Origin: Bacillota bacterium
GTDB lineage: Bacteria; Bacillota; Sulfobacillia; JAIMAT01
Assembly: GCA_029960955.1 (NCBI GenBank)
Contig: JASBVS010000054.1
Location: forward strand, 1-64,000
Direction of reading: 5' to 3'
DNA length: 64,000 nt
The translations under genes and the position numbers were made by a program. The notes beneath the pieces are model-generated. The model did no database searches and was not told the origin of the DNA. It worked only from the letters and a program-made list of their open reading frames with translations. Below are positions 36,287-44,703 of this stretch, one piece after another; the stretch's first letter is position 1; each line of letters opens with the position of its first letter.

Positions 36287-37390
36287 GTGACGCAGGGGTC
36301 GGTCGCGAGCGGTTCCCGCTTCCTCCGGGCCTGCCGCGGGGAGGCGGTGGAGACGACGCCGGTCTGGCTGATGCGCCAGGCGGGCCGCTATCTTCCCGAG
36401 TACCGGGAGCTCCACGAGAAGTACGGCTTCCTCACCCTGGTCAAGACGCCCGAGCTGGCGGCGGAGGTGACGCTCCAGCCGCTCCGGCGCTTCCCGCTGG
36501 ACGCCGCCGTCCTCTTCGCGGACATCCTGCTGCCGCTGGAGGCGATGGGGCTGGCGCTCCGCTACGAACCGGGAAGCGGCCCCATCATCGAGGAGCCGGT
36601 GCGCGAGCGGCGCGACGTGGAGCGCCTGCGCACGCCCCCGGCGCGCGAGGCGCTGGGCTACGTGCTGGAGGCGGCGCGGGCGGTGCGCGCGGAGCTGGCC
36701 GCGCGGCCGGCGGCCGAGGGCGGGCCGGTGCCGCTGATCGGCTTCGCCGGCGGGCCCTTCACCCTGGCCAGCTACGCGGTGGAGGGCGGCGGCTCGCGCG
36801 ACCACCGGCGGACGAAGGCGCTCCTCTGGCGGGCGCCCGACCTCTGGGCGCTGCTCATGGAGCGGCTGACCGCGGTGACGGTCGACTACCTGGCCGCGCA
36901 GGTGGAGGCGGGCGCGCAGGCGCTCCAGCTCTTCGACTCCTGGGCGGGGGCGCTGGCGCCGGAGGACTACCGCCGTTCGGTCCTGCCCTGGACGCGGCGG
37001 ATCGCCGAGGCGGTCGCCGGGCTGCGCACGCCCGAGGGGGAGCCCGTCCCCCTCATCCACTTCGCCATGCCCTCCGCCGGGCTGCTGGAGCTGGTGGCCG
37101 AGGCGGGCGGCGACGTGATCGGCCTCGACTGGCGCCTCGACCTGGGCTGGGCGCGGGGACGGCTGGGCCCGGGGCGGGCGGTGCAGGGGAACCTGGACCC
37201 GCTCCTCCTGGCGGAGGCGCCCAGGAGCCTCCTCGAGGCGCGGGTGGCCGCCATCCTCGAGGCGGCGGGGCCGCGGGGCCACGTCTTCAACCTGGGGCAC
37301 GGCGTCGACCCGGCGACGCCGCCCGAACACGTGGCCTGGCTGGTGGAGGCGGTCCACCGGCTGGGCCGGCGGGGAGGTCCGGAGGAGTGA
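36287..37390 (+). CDS. hemE: Uroporphyrinogen decarboxylase
   Basis: 367 residues from GTG 36287. The signature ETTPVWLMRQAGRYLPEYRELHEKYGF at ~22-48 holds the substrate-binding arginines. Further HemE motifs are DAAVLFADILLPLEAMG, GFAGGPFTLASYAVEGG and the C-terminal VFNLGHGVDPATPPEHVAWLVEAV. It decarboxylates uroporphyrinogen III to coproporphyrinogen III in the cytosol. It is the first of three coupled heme genes; its stop overlaps the hemH start (GTGA). HemA-D genes are not in the window. Confidence 0.97.
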   Translation: MTQGSVASGSRFLRACRGEAVETTPVWLMRQAGRYLPEYRELHEKYGFLTLVKTPELAAEVTLQPLRRFPLDAAVLFADILLPLEAMGLALRYEPGSGPIIEEPVRERRDVERLRTPPAREALGYVLEAARAVRAELAARPAAEGGPVPLIGFAGGPFTLASYAVEGGGSRDHRRTKALLWRAPDLWALLMERLTAVTVDYLAAQVEAGAQALQLFDSWAGALAPEDYRRSVLPWTRRIAEAVAGLRTPEGEPVPLIHFAMPSAGLLELVAEAGGDVIGLDWRLDLGWARGRLGPGRAVQGNLDPLLLAEAPRSLLEARVAAILEAAGPRGHVFNLGHGVDPATPPEHVAWLVEAVHRLGRRGGPEE

Positions 37391-38343
37391 GCGGGCGCGG
37401 GGCGGAGGAAGCGCGCTGGGGCGTCATCCTGCTCGGTTTCGGCGGGCCGGAGAGGCCGGAGGAGGTGCCCGCCTTCCTGAGGAAGCTGCTGCGGCGCGAG
37501 CCGCCGCCCGCGCTGGAGGCCGAGGTGAGTGAGCGCTACCGCCGCTTCGGCGGCTCGCCGCTGCCGGCCGTCACCCGCCGCCAGCGCGACCTCCTGCAGG
37601 CGGAGCTCCGCCGCCGCGGCCTGGACTGGCCGGTGGAGGTGGGCATGGCCTACGCCGAGCCCTCCGTCGAGTCGGGCCTCCGCCGGCTGGCCGAGCGCGG
37701 CGTCGAGCGCCTGCTCCTGGTCAGCCTGACACCCTACCGCTCGGCGGTCAGCGTCGACGAGTACGAGCGCGCCGCGCTGGAGGCCGTCCGGGAGCTGGGG
37801 CTGCCGCTGGAGCCGGTGCGGGTGCCGCCCTGGCACGAGCACCCCGTCTACCTGGGAGCGCTGGCCGAGCGGCTGCGCGCGACGCTGGAGGAAGTGCCGC
37901 CCGGCGAGCGCGCCGCCGTCCCCGTCGTCTTCAGCGCCCACAGCCTGCCCCTCTCCATGGTCGAGGGCGGCGACCCCTACGTGCAGCAGCTGGAGGCGAC
38001 GATCCGCGGCCTCAACCGCCTGCTCGGCCCGCTCAACTGGCGCCTGGGCTTCCAGAGCCGCGGGCGCGCCAGCCGGGAGCCCTGGCTCGAGCCGGAGGTG
38101 ACCCGGGTGCTGGAGGAGCTCCGCGCCCAGGGCCACCGGCGCGTGGTCGTCGATCCCATCGGCTTCCTCGCCGACCACCTGGAGACGCTCTACGACAACG
38201 ACGTCGAGCATCGCCGCCGCGCCGAGGAGCTGGGCCTCGCCTTCCACCGGGTCCGCTGCCTCAACGACTCGCCGCTGCTCGTCCGCCTCCTGGCCGACGT
38301 GGCCGTCGCCGCCGCGGGGGCCGGAGGGGAGGCGCGGCCGTGA
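37387..38343 (+). CDS. hemH: Ferrochelatase (coproporphyrin ferrochelatase type)
   Basis: 318 residues from GTG 37387. Recognisable ferrochelatase segments: WGVILLGFGGPERPEEVPAFL, YRRFGGSPLPAVTRRQ, FSAHSLPLSMVEGGDPYVQQL (metal-site His) and the C-terminal DPIGFLADHLETLYDNDVEH with catalytic His/Glu. The FQSRGRASREPWLEP segment is also standard. In monoderm Bacillota the enzyme inserts iron into coproporphyrin III (CpfC) rather than protoporphyrin. The gene order hemE-hemH-hemY supports this. It is coupled at both ends by 4-bp GTGA overlaps. Confidence 0.95.
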   Translation: MSGRGAEEARWGVILLGFGGPERPEEVPAFLRKLLRREPPPALEAEVSERYRRFGGSPLPAVTRRQRDLLQAELRRRGLDWPVEVGMAYAEPSVESGLRRLAERGVERLLLVSLTPYRSAVSVDEYERAALEAVRELGLPLEPVRVPPWHEHPVYLGALAERLRATLEEVPPGERAAVPVVFSAHSLPLSMVEGGDPYVQQLEATIRGLNRLLGPLNWRLGFQSRGRASREPWLEPEVTRVLEELRAQGHRRVVVDPIGFLADHLETLYDNDVEHRRRAEELGLAFHRVRCLNDSPLLVRLLADVAVAAAGAGGEARP

Positions 38344-39854
38344 GCGGGCAGCCGGGCGAAGGCGAGCGCGCCGGCCGCCCGCGGGCGGCGGTGGTGGGCG
38401 GCGGCGTCGCCGGCCTCGCCGCCGCCCTGGAGCTGCGCGCGCTCGGTCTCCAGGTGGTCCTCCTGGAGCGCGCCGGGCGCCTGGGCGGCAAGGTGCGGAG
38501 CGAGCGGGTGGAGGGCTTCCTCGTCGAGTACGGTCCCGACTCCTTCGTCACCTACAAGCCGGGTGTGGTCGAGATGGCCCGCCGCCTGGGCCTCGAGGGG
38601 CGGATGATCCCCACCGAGCCCGGCCCGGGCTCCTTCATCTGGTCGCGCGGGCGGCTGGAGCCCGTCCCCGCCGGCCTCGACCTGATGGTTCCCGCCGACC
38701 TGCGCGAGCTCCTGGCGACGCGCCTCCTCTCCTGGAGGGGGAAGCTGCGGGCGCTGGCCGACCTGGTCATCCCGCCGCGGTCGGGCGACGACGACGAGAG
38801 CCTGGAGTCCTTCGTCCTCCGTCGCCTCGGCCGCGAGGTGCTGGAGCGGCTGGCGGAGCCGCTGATCGCCGGCATCCACGGCGCGCCGCCGGAGCGCATG
38901 AGCCTGCGCGCCGCCTTCCCGCGCTACGCGGAGATGGAGCGCGAGCAGGGAAGCCTGATCCGCGCCGCCCTGGCGCGGCGCCGGCAGGCCGACCGGCAGG
39001 CGGGACGGCGGGTGCAGGCGACGGCGGCCCCGGGCGGCGGCGGCGGCCCGGATCCGCGCCGCACCTTCTTCATGAGCTTCGACGAGGGCATGGGGACGCT
39101 GGCCACCACGCTGGCGGAGGCGCTGGCGGAGGTCGGCGTCGACCTCCGCCCGGGCAGCGAGGTGGAGGCGGTGGAGGAGGCGGCCCCGCTGGCGGGCGCC
39201 CGGCGCGGGTACCGGCTGCGCCTCGCCGGCGGCGAGACGCTGGAGGCGGAGGGCGTGGTCGTGGCCACCCCGGCGGGCGCGGTGGCGCGCCTCCTGGCCG
39301 GCCTCGACCCCGGGCTGGCCGAGCTCGCCGGGCAGATCGGGAGCACCCCCGTCGCCGTCGTCAACCTCGCCTACCGCGAGGAAGCCTTCCCCGAACCGCC
39401 CCGCGGCAGCGGCTTCGTCGTCCCGGCGGTGGAGCGGCGCCGCATCAGCGGCGTCACTTACGCCTCCAACAAGTTCCGCGGCCGCGCCCCGGCCGGGACG
39501 GTCCTCCTGCGCGTCTTCCTGGGCGGTTCGGCCGACCCGTCGCAGGCGCTCCGCCCCGAGGCCGAGCTGGTGGCGACGGCGCGCGCCGAGCTGGAGGCGA
39601 TGCTGGGCCTGCGCGGCCAGCCGCTGCTGGCCCGCGCCGCCGCCTGGCGGGAGGGGCTCCCCGCCTACACCGTCGGCCACCTGGAGCGCGTGGCCGCCAT
39701 CGAGCGACGGCTCGAGGAGCGGCCGGGCCTGGCGCTGGCCGGCGCCAGCTACCGCGGCATCGGCGTGCCCGACTGCATCGCCTCCGGGCTGGAGGCGGCC
39801 CGACGGGTGGCCGCCGGCCTGGCCGGCGGCGGCCGGGCCCGCCTCAGCGGCTGA
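38340..39854 (+). CDS. hemY: Coproporphyrinogen/protoporphyrinogen III oxidase (FAD-dependent)
   Basis: 504 residues from GTG 38340. The FAD-binding motif VVGGGVAGLAAALELRALGLQVVLLERAGRLGGK is at ~17-50. EYGPDSFVTYKPGVVEMARRLGL and IAGIHGAPPERMSLRAAFP are HemY-like, and the C-terminal FAD motif is ALAGASYRGIGVPDCIASGLEAAR. An Arg/Gln-rich insertion lies near residues 210-240. It oxidises the porphyrinogen ring with oxygen as acceptor, suggesting at least some aerobic or microaerobic life. It overlaps the convergent CAP/SLH gene by 11 bp. Confidence 0.94.
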   Translation: MSGQPGEGERAGRPRAAVVGGGVAGLAAALELRALGLQVVLLERAGRLGGKVRSERVEGFLVEYGPDSFVTYKPGVVEMARRLGLEGRMIPTEPGPGSFIWSRGRLEPVPAGLDLMVPADLRELLATRLLSWRGKLRALADLVIPPRSGDDDESLESFVLRRLGREVLERLAEPLIAGIHGAPPERMSLRAAFPRYAEMEREQGSLIRAALARRRQADRQAGRRVQATAAPGGGGGPDPRRTFFMSFDEGMGTLATTLAEALAEVGVDLRPGSEVEAVEEAAPLAGARRGYRLRLAGGETLEAEGVVVATPAGAVARLLAGLDPGLAELAGQIGSTPVAVVNLAYREEAFPEPPRGSGFVVPAVERRRISGVTYASNKFRGRAPAGTVLLRVFLGGSADPSQALRPEAELVATARAELEAMLGLRGQPLLARAAAWREGLPAYTVGHLERVAAIERRLEERPGLALAGASYRGIGVPDCIASGLEAARRVAAGLAGGGRARLSG

Positions 39855-42078
39855 CGAGGTCGAGGAGGCGCGCCGCCACCACGGCACCCTCCGCGCGGCT
39901 GAGCGGCCGGCCGGGCGCGAAGCGCGGCGCCGGGCCGCCCGGCTCCCCCACCATCACCCCGGCGGCGCGGACGACGGCCACCGCCTGCCGCTCGGCGGCG
40001 CTGAGACCGGCCAGGTCGCCGTAGGGCAGCCGGCTCGCGTCGCTCCCCTGCCAGCGCTGGAGCGCCTTCGCGCGCGCCAGCCAGACGGCCAGCTCGACCC
40101 GCTCGACGGGCGCCGCCGGCTGGAAGGAGGCGGCCTCCTGGGGCGTCAGCAGGCCGCCGGCCACGGCCGCCCCCAGGAGCCCGCCGGCCGCCACCCAGGA
40201 GTCGCCGGAGGCGGAGGCGCCCGGCAGCGGCGCCGGCTTCAGGCCCAGCGCGCGGACGACCAGCGCCAGCGCCTCGCCCCGGCTGAGCGGGCGCTGCGGC
40301 TGGAAGGAGCCGTCGGGGTAGCCGGTGACGACGCCCTGGCCGGCCAGCTGGCGGATGACCGGGGCCGCCCAGTTTCCGGAGATGTCGTAGAGGAAGTGGT
40401 CCAGCGCCACGCTTCCGTCGCCGCGCACCACCAGGCGCGCCGACTCGCCCAGGAGCCTGCCGGCCAGCTCGCTCCCCGGCTGCAGGGGGAGCCAGACCGT
40501 ACCGCCGGCGGCGAGAAGCGGCGCCGGCAGCGGCTCGGGCGCGACCGGCCGGTCGACGGGCCAGAGGAAGCCCCGGCCCTCCTGCGCGACGTAGCCGCCT
40601 CCCGTCCCGCCCGGCCGGATCCACCACTCGCCGCTCCCGGGCAGCCGCTGGAGCCGCCAGCCGGCGAAGGCCGCCACCGCGTCCAGCGGAAGCCGCACCA
40701 CCCCGCCCGCCAGCCGCTGGGCCTGCCCGGCCGCGGCGCCGTCGACGTCCAGCGCCACGGTGGCGGGCGGCGCGCCCGGGGCCGGCGCCACCCGCTCGCC
40801 CGCGCGCAGGAAGTCCGGCCAGCTCAGCCCCTGCCCGTCCTGCAGCTCGACCAGCAGGTCGGCCGGACCCGCGCCCACCCCGGCCGGCGCCTCGAAGTCG
40901 AAGGTGGAGGCCGTCGCCTGCACCTGCACCACCGGCAGCCCCGCCAGGAAGGCCCGCACCGCGCTCCCGGGCACGCCGGCGGGGAGCGAGAGCTGGACGA
41001 GGCTGATCCGCCCCTGCTGGTCCAGCGCCCAGCGCGCGTCGAGCCGCTGCAGCGGCGGGTAGGCGGGAGCCTGGGTGGTGAAGCTCCAGGTGCGCTGGAA
41101 ACGGTGCTCCACGCCCGACACGTCGCGGAGGAGGACGTCGACCGAGACCTCGTAGCGGTGGCCGGCGGCCAGCGGCGCCCTGGGCAGGAGGGCGACGGCG
41201 AGGCCCAGCTCGTCCGCCTGGCCGGCCTGGGCGGCGCTCTGCGGCGTCAGCGCCCAGAAGGGGACGTCGCCGCCCGTGCTCCGGTCGACCAGCGACGCGC
41301 TCTGCAGATCCAGGCTCGAGAGGAGGAGGCTGGGGAACTGGACCGTGATCGGGTAGCCCGCCGGCGCCCGGGCGCCGAAGGGTGCCAGCGGGTCGGGGAT
41401 CTCGCCCGTGAAGGCGACGGGGACGTCGCCCTGGCCGTCGGCGGGGTAGAGGACGGCGGTCGCCGGGTCGAGGCGCGGCCAGCTGCCGCGCCGTCCCGTC
41501 TCCAGGTCGAGGACGGGCAGCACGTCCGCCTGCCCCTGCGCGCCGGCCAGGCCGACGCCGAGGTCGGCGGCGTAGGGGTCGAGGAGGAGAAGGCGATGGT
41601 AGACCGTCGCCATCAGCCCGTCGACGCCGGCCAGGAGGCCGCTGCCGAAAGCCATGTCCTCGCCGATGACCGCCTGCGAGGGATAGCCCTGCGCCGCCGC
41701 CCGGTCCCAGGGCTCGACGCCGGTGAAGCCGGGCCAGGAGGGATTCTCCTCGTGGACGGCCAGGCTGATGCCCTGGAAGCGTCCCACGTTCGTCAGGAAG
41801 TAGTCGGCGTGCGCCTGGGCGGCGCGCCCCAGAGAGTCCGAGAGCTGGAGCGGAGCCAGGCCCTCCAGCGCCCGGTAGCCGTTGATGCGGGCGAGCGCCA
41901 GTTGCGCCGCCGCCCCGGCCGAGGGGGCGGGCAGCGCCGCCTGGGCGCGCGCCTCCGGCCCGGCCCAGGGGGTGGAGAGAAGGGCCAGGACCAGGAAGGA
42001 GGCGAGCAGGAGCTGCGTCACCCGGTCTCGTGAAGGGAGGCGGTCGTTCCGTCGCCGAGGCGTCCAAGAGAGCGTCAA
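39844..42078 (-). CDS. Secreted CAP-domain surface protein with copper-amine-oxidase-N-like and SLH regions
   Basis: 744 residues from TTG 42078 (GAGTGAGGAAGC upstream). A signal peptide (LLLASFLVLALLSTPWAGPEARA) precedes a CAP/SCP domain at ~55-200 (ALARINGYRALEGLAPLQLSDSLGRAAQAHADYF, GEDMAFGSG). Beta-rich Ig-like segments follow (SFTTQAPAYPP). Near 480-610 there are copper-amine-oxidase-N-like repeats (RLAGGVVRLPLDAVAAFAGW, GGTVWLPLQPG). The C-terminus has about three SLH motifs, the clearest being VTGYPDGSFQPQRPLSRGEALALVVRALG. SLH repeats anchor proteins to secondary cell-wall polymers. The role of CAP proteins in bacteria is poorly defined; in Bacillus YkwD/SafA-like examples occur in spores and walls. 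Confidence 0.85.
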   Translation of the reverse strand: MTLSWTPRRRNDRLPSRDRVTQLLLASFLVLALLSTPWAGPEARAQAALPAPSAGAAAQLALARINGYRALEGLAPLQLSDSLGRAAQAHADYFLTNVGRFQGISLAVHEENPSWPGFTGVEPWDRAAAQGYPSQAVIGEDMAFGSGLLAGVDGLMATVYHRLLLLDPYAADLGVGLAGAQGQADVLPVLDLETGRRGSWPRLDPATAVLYPADGQGDVPVAFTGEIPDPLAPFGARAPAGYPITVQFPSLLLSSLDLQSASLVDRSTGGDVPFWALTPQSAAQAGQADELGLAVALLPRAPLAAGHRYEVSVDVLLRDVSGVEHRFQRTWSFTTQAPAYPPLQRLDARWALDQQGRISLVQLSLPAGVPGSAVRAFLAGLPVVQVQATASTFDFEAPAGVGAGPADLLVELQDGQGLSWPDFLRAGERVAPAPGAPPATVALDVDGAAAGQAQRLAGGVVRLPLDAVAAFAGWRLQRLPGSGEWWIRPGGTGGGYVAQEGRGFLWPVDRPVAPEPLPAPLLAAGGTVWLPLQPGSELAGRLLGESARLVVRGDGSVALDHFLYDISGNWAAPVIRQLAGQGVVTGYPDGSFQPQRPLSRGEALALVVRALGLKPAPLPGASASGDSWVAAGGLLGAAVAGGLLTPQEAASFQPAAPVERVELAVWLARAKALQRWQGSDASRLPYGDLAGLSAAERQAVAVVRAAGVMVGEPGGPAPRFAPGRPLSRAEGAVVAARLLDLVSR

Positions 42079-42237
42079 GCTTCCTCACTCCCCGTCCCGT
42101 CACCATAGCCTTCGGAGGCGCACCGGCGCTTCCTGCCCGGGGGCGGGCGCGGTCCGGCCCACCCGCCCGGCGGCGGGCCGGGCGGACCAGGGGATGGAGG
42201 GCGGGCGCCGTATCCGGGTGAAGGGGGGGCGGACGGG

Positions 42238-42699
42238 CTGAGGCCGGACTGGGACGAGTACTTCCTGCGGGTGGCGGAGCTGGTGGCGGAGCGGGCCACC
42301 TGCCCGCGCCAGCACGTGGGCGCGGTGCTGGTGCGCGAGCGGCGCATCCTGGCGACCGGCTACAACGGCGCGCCGCGCGGGCTCCCCCACTGCACGGAGG
42401 CGGGCTGCTCGCTCTACGGCGAGCACTGCACGCGCGCCGTCCACGCCGAGCTCAACGCGCTCCTCCAGTGCGCGCGCTTCGGCGTCGCCGCCGACGGGGC
42501 GACGCTCTACTGCACGCACACCCCCTGCCTGGAGTGCGCCAAGGCGCTGGTCAACGCCGGCGTGCGCGAGGTGGTCTACCGCCGCCCCTACGCCGACGAC
42601 CGGGCGGACGTGGAGACGCTGCTGGGCGCGGCCGGCGTCCTCCTCCGCCGCGGGCCCGAGGCGGGCGCGGCGACGCCGGCGGGCGACGAGGAAGCGTGA
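42238..42699 (+). CDS. comEB: dCMP deaminase / ComEB-like cytidine deaminase, CTG start
   Basis: 153 residues. Zinc ligands are in AVHAELNALLQC (HAE) and THTPCLECAKALV (PCxxC); ATGYNGAPRGLPHC is the family hallmark. It converts dCMP to dUMP for thymidylate synthesis. The first usual start in frame, GTG 42271, would remove the conserved RPDWDEYFLRVAE opening. CTG 42238 restores it and has AAGGGGGGG at a spacing of 8 bases. I therefore take CTG as the start. Two further genes follow at 18 bp and by overlap, probably as one operon. Confidence 0.9.
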   Translation: MRPDWDEYFLRVAELVAERATCPRQHVGAVLVRERRILATGYNGAPRGLPHCTEAGCSLYGEHCTRAVHAELNALLQCARFGVAADGATLYCTHTPCLECAKALVNAGVREVVYRRPYADDRADVETLLGAAGVLLRRGPEAGAATPAGDEEA

Positions 42700-42717
42700 G
42701 AGAGGGAGGCGACGGGC

Positions 42718-43437
42718 GTGGAAGCGCTCTGGACGACGATGGCGGCTTTCCGCGAGGCGGTCCGCTCGACGGACCTCGCCATCCTGCCGGTCGGCTCGCT
42801 GGAGGCCCACGGCGAGCATCTGCCCCTGGGCGCCGACATCCTGGCGCCGGTCCGCCTGGCCGAGCGGGTGGCGGAGCTGCTGGAGGGAGGCGTGATCGTC
42901 TACCCGCCCATCCCCTACGGGCACTCCTGGGAGCTGGCGGTCTACCCGGGGACGGTCAACGTGCCGGACGACGTCTTCCGCGCCTACGTGGCCGCGGTGG
43001 GCATCTCCATCGCCGAGAGCGGCATCCGCCGCCTGGCCGTCTTCAACGGCCACGGCGGCAACATCGGCGCCCTGCGCGGGGCCGCGGAGGCGATCGCCGA
43101 GCACGGCGCCGAGGTGGCCGTCTGGTCCTGGTGGCTCGACTTCGCGCCGGAGATCCGCTCCATCTGCCAGGGGCAGGGGCACGCCGGCGAGGACGAGACC
43201 TCGGTCCTCCTGGCCATCGACGAGCGGCGCGTCGACATGAGCCGCGCCCACGTCCACTGGCCCGAGCAGCCGCTGGGCGTCCGCGTCTACCGCGCCGGCG
43301 GCGCGCTGGAGGAGTACCGCTGGGCCCAGTCGGGCGACGCCACGCTGGCGACGCGCGAGAAGGGCGAGCGGATCCTCCAGGTGGTGGCGGAGCGGCTGGC
43401 CGAGGCGCTGCGCAAGTGGCGGGTGACGGCGCGGTGA
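42718..43437 (+). CDS. Creatininase-family amidohydrolase
   Basis: 239 residues from GTG 42718. The creatininase-family metal ligands are visible: PVGSLEAHGEHLPLGADI (Glu, His, Asp), VFNGHGGNIGAL (His) and GHAGEDETSVLLAI (Glu). Family members include creatinine amidohydrolase, formamidopyrimidine deformylase (ArfB) and mycofactocin MftE; the short length fits the general group. The exact substrate is not indicated. Neighbouring genes are a dCMP deaminase and an unrecognised TIM-barrel-like protein whose GTG overlaps this stop, so the three may be cotranslated. Confidence 0.85.
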   Translation: MEALWTTMAAFREAVRSTDLAILPVGSLEAHGEHLPLGADILAPVRLAERVAELLEGGVIVYPPIPYGHSWELAVYPGTVNVPDDVFRAYVAAVGISIAESGIRRLAVFNGHGGNIGALRGAAEAIAEHGAEVAVWSWWLDFAPEIRSICQGQGHAGEDETSVLLAIDERRVDMSRAHVHWPEQPLGVRVYRAGGALEEYRWAQSGDATLATREKGERILQVVAERLAEALRKWRVTAR

Positions 43438-44345
43438 GCGGGGAGGGGGCGCGCGCCCCGCTGCCGGAGGTGGCGCTGGTCACCCGCGACCGGCGGCTGG
43501 CCGAGCGCTACCCCGGCTCCTTCCTGGAGGTGAAGGACGTCAGCGGGCTCGAGCAGCCGCCTCTGGCGGGCGCGCACGCGATGATCTCCTGCTTCGGCGA
43601 CAACAGGCTGGCGGCGGAGCACCCGGAGTGGGTGCAGGTGAACGCCGAGGGGCTACGTGCCACGCGGGAGGCCAGCTTCTTCGACTGGGACAGCCTCTGC
43701 CCCTCGCGGCCGGAAGTCCAGCGGCGGCTCCTCGACCGCTTCGAGGAAGCGGCGCGGGCGGGCGTCCCCGGCGTCCGCCTCGACGACGTCGACTACGCGC
43801 GCGAGGGCTTCTGCCGCTGCGACCACTGCGAGGCCGAGTACGCGCGGGCGCGCGCGGCCCGGCCGGAGCTGGGCTGGCTCGAGTGGCGGGCCGGGGTCCT
43901 GACGGACTTCACGCGCCGCGCCGTCGAGCGGATCGAGAGGGCGGCCCCCGGTCCGCGCCCCCTCCTCACCTTCACCCTCTATCCCGATCCGCTGCCGAGC
44001 CACCAGTTCGAGCGTTTCGGCGTCGACCTGGCGGCCGTGGCGCCGCTGGTGGACGCCTTCGTGGTGCCGCTCTACGACCTCGCCTACACGACCACCTACT
44101 GGCTCGAAACCCTGGCCTGGGACTTCCTGGAGGCCGTGGAGGCGCCGCTGCTGATCGAGCTCTACGCGCTCCACGTGGAGGAGGGGCGGCTGGCCCACGC
44201 CGTCGAGGTGGCGGGGCGGTACGCCGACGGGCTGCTCTTCGCCTACGAGTACAAGCCGGAGCGGATCGAGAGGGAGATGGAGCTCGGGCGCGAGGCGCTG
44301 GAGCGGGGGCGGCGCGAGCGGCCGGGCCGTCACGCCGGCCGGTGA
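43434..44345 (+). CDS. Uncharacterised TIM-barrel / glycosyl-hydrolase-like protein
   Basis: 303 residues from GTG 43434 (GTGA overlap with the creatininase gene). I do not recognise a named family. GVRLDDVDYAREGFCRCDHCEAEYARARA resembles the Cys-rich CxCxxC segment seen in glycosidase-like (beta/alpha)8 barrels, where it follows a catalytic-face DD/DE pair. LLTFTLYPDP, FVVPLYDLAYTTTYWLETL and LLIELYALHVE look like consecutive barrel strands. No signal peptide is present, so it is cytosolic. A bidirectional double hairpin terminates the unit. It could be a glycosidase, or a barrel enzyme of nucleoside or amide metabolism. Confidence 0.7.
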   Translation: MSGEGARAPLPEVALVTRDRRLAERYPGSFLEVKDVSGLEQPPLAGAHAMISCFGDNRLAAEHPEWVQVNAEGLRATREASFFDWDSLCPSRPEVQRRLLDRFEEAARAGVPGVRLDDVDYAREGFCRCDHCEAEYARARAARPELGWLEWRAGVLTDFTRRAVERIERAAPGPRPLLTFTLYPDPLPSHQFERFGVDLAAVAPLVDAFVVPLYDLAYTTTYWLETLAWDFLEAVEAPLLIELYALHVEEGRLAHAVEVAGRYADGLLFAYEYKPERIEREMELGREALERGRRERPGRHAGR

Positions 44346-44358
44346 TCCCGCAGGCGGC

Positions 44359-44384
44359 GCGGGAGGAGGGGCCGCTCCTCCCGC
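44359..44384. terminator. 10-bp stem terminator-like hairpin (first of two)
   Basis: GCGGGAGGAG (44359-44368) pairs with CTCCTCCCGC (44375-44384) around GGGCCG, 14 bp after the barrel-protein stop and between convergent genes. No T-tract follows. Confidence 0.6.
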
Positions 44385-44392
44385 ACGCGAAA

Positions 44393-44413
44393 GGGCGGCC
44401 TTGCGAGCCGCCC
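44393..44413. terminator. Second terminator-like hairpin before tatA end
   Basis: GGGCGGC (44393-44399) pairs with GCCGCCC (44407-44413) around CTTGCGA. It lies 9 bp after the first hairpin. On the minus strand it follows the tatA stop, so the pair probably serves both operons. Confidence 0.55.
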
Positions 44414-44445
44414 CGCCCGTCTCTTCCGGTTCAGACCGGCGCCGG

Positions 44446-44703
44446 CTACTCGCCGGAGGAAGGCTTCTCCGGTGCGCCTTCGCCGCCGGCCGCCGGCCGC
44501 GCGGCCGGCTTCGCTTCCTGCACGGGCTGGCTGGCCGCCTCCACGCTCTGGCTGATCTCCTGGCTCAACCCCTGGGTCGCGTTGCGGAACTCGCGCAGGC
44601 TTCGCCCGACGGCCCGCCCCAGCTCCGGCAGCCGCGAGGGTCCGAAGACCACCAAGGCGATGATCAGGATGATGACGATCTCCATCGGCCCGATCCTGCC
44701 CAT
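44446..44703 (-). CDS. tatA: Twin-arginine translocase subunit TatA
   Basis: 85 residues from ATG 44703 (GGGGGAAGGATGG upstream). It has one N-terminal membrane helix (MEIVIILIIALVVFGPSRLPELGRAVG) followed by an amphipathic helix (SLREFRNATQGLSQEI) and a disordered Ala/Pro/Glu tail, the standard TatA/B layout with the FGPxxLPELG hinge. It forms the Tat pore that would export the formate dehydrogenase with the RRRF signal at 30879. tatC is not in the window. The gene is transcribed alone, divergent from abrB. Confidence 0.93.
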   Translation of the reverse strand: MGRIGPMEIVIILIIALVVFGPSRLPELGRAVGRSLREFRNATQGLSQEISQSVEAASQPVQEAKPAARPAAGGEGAPEKPSSGE

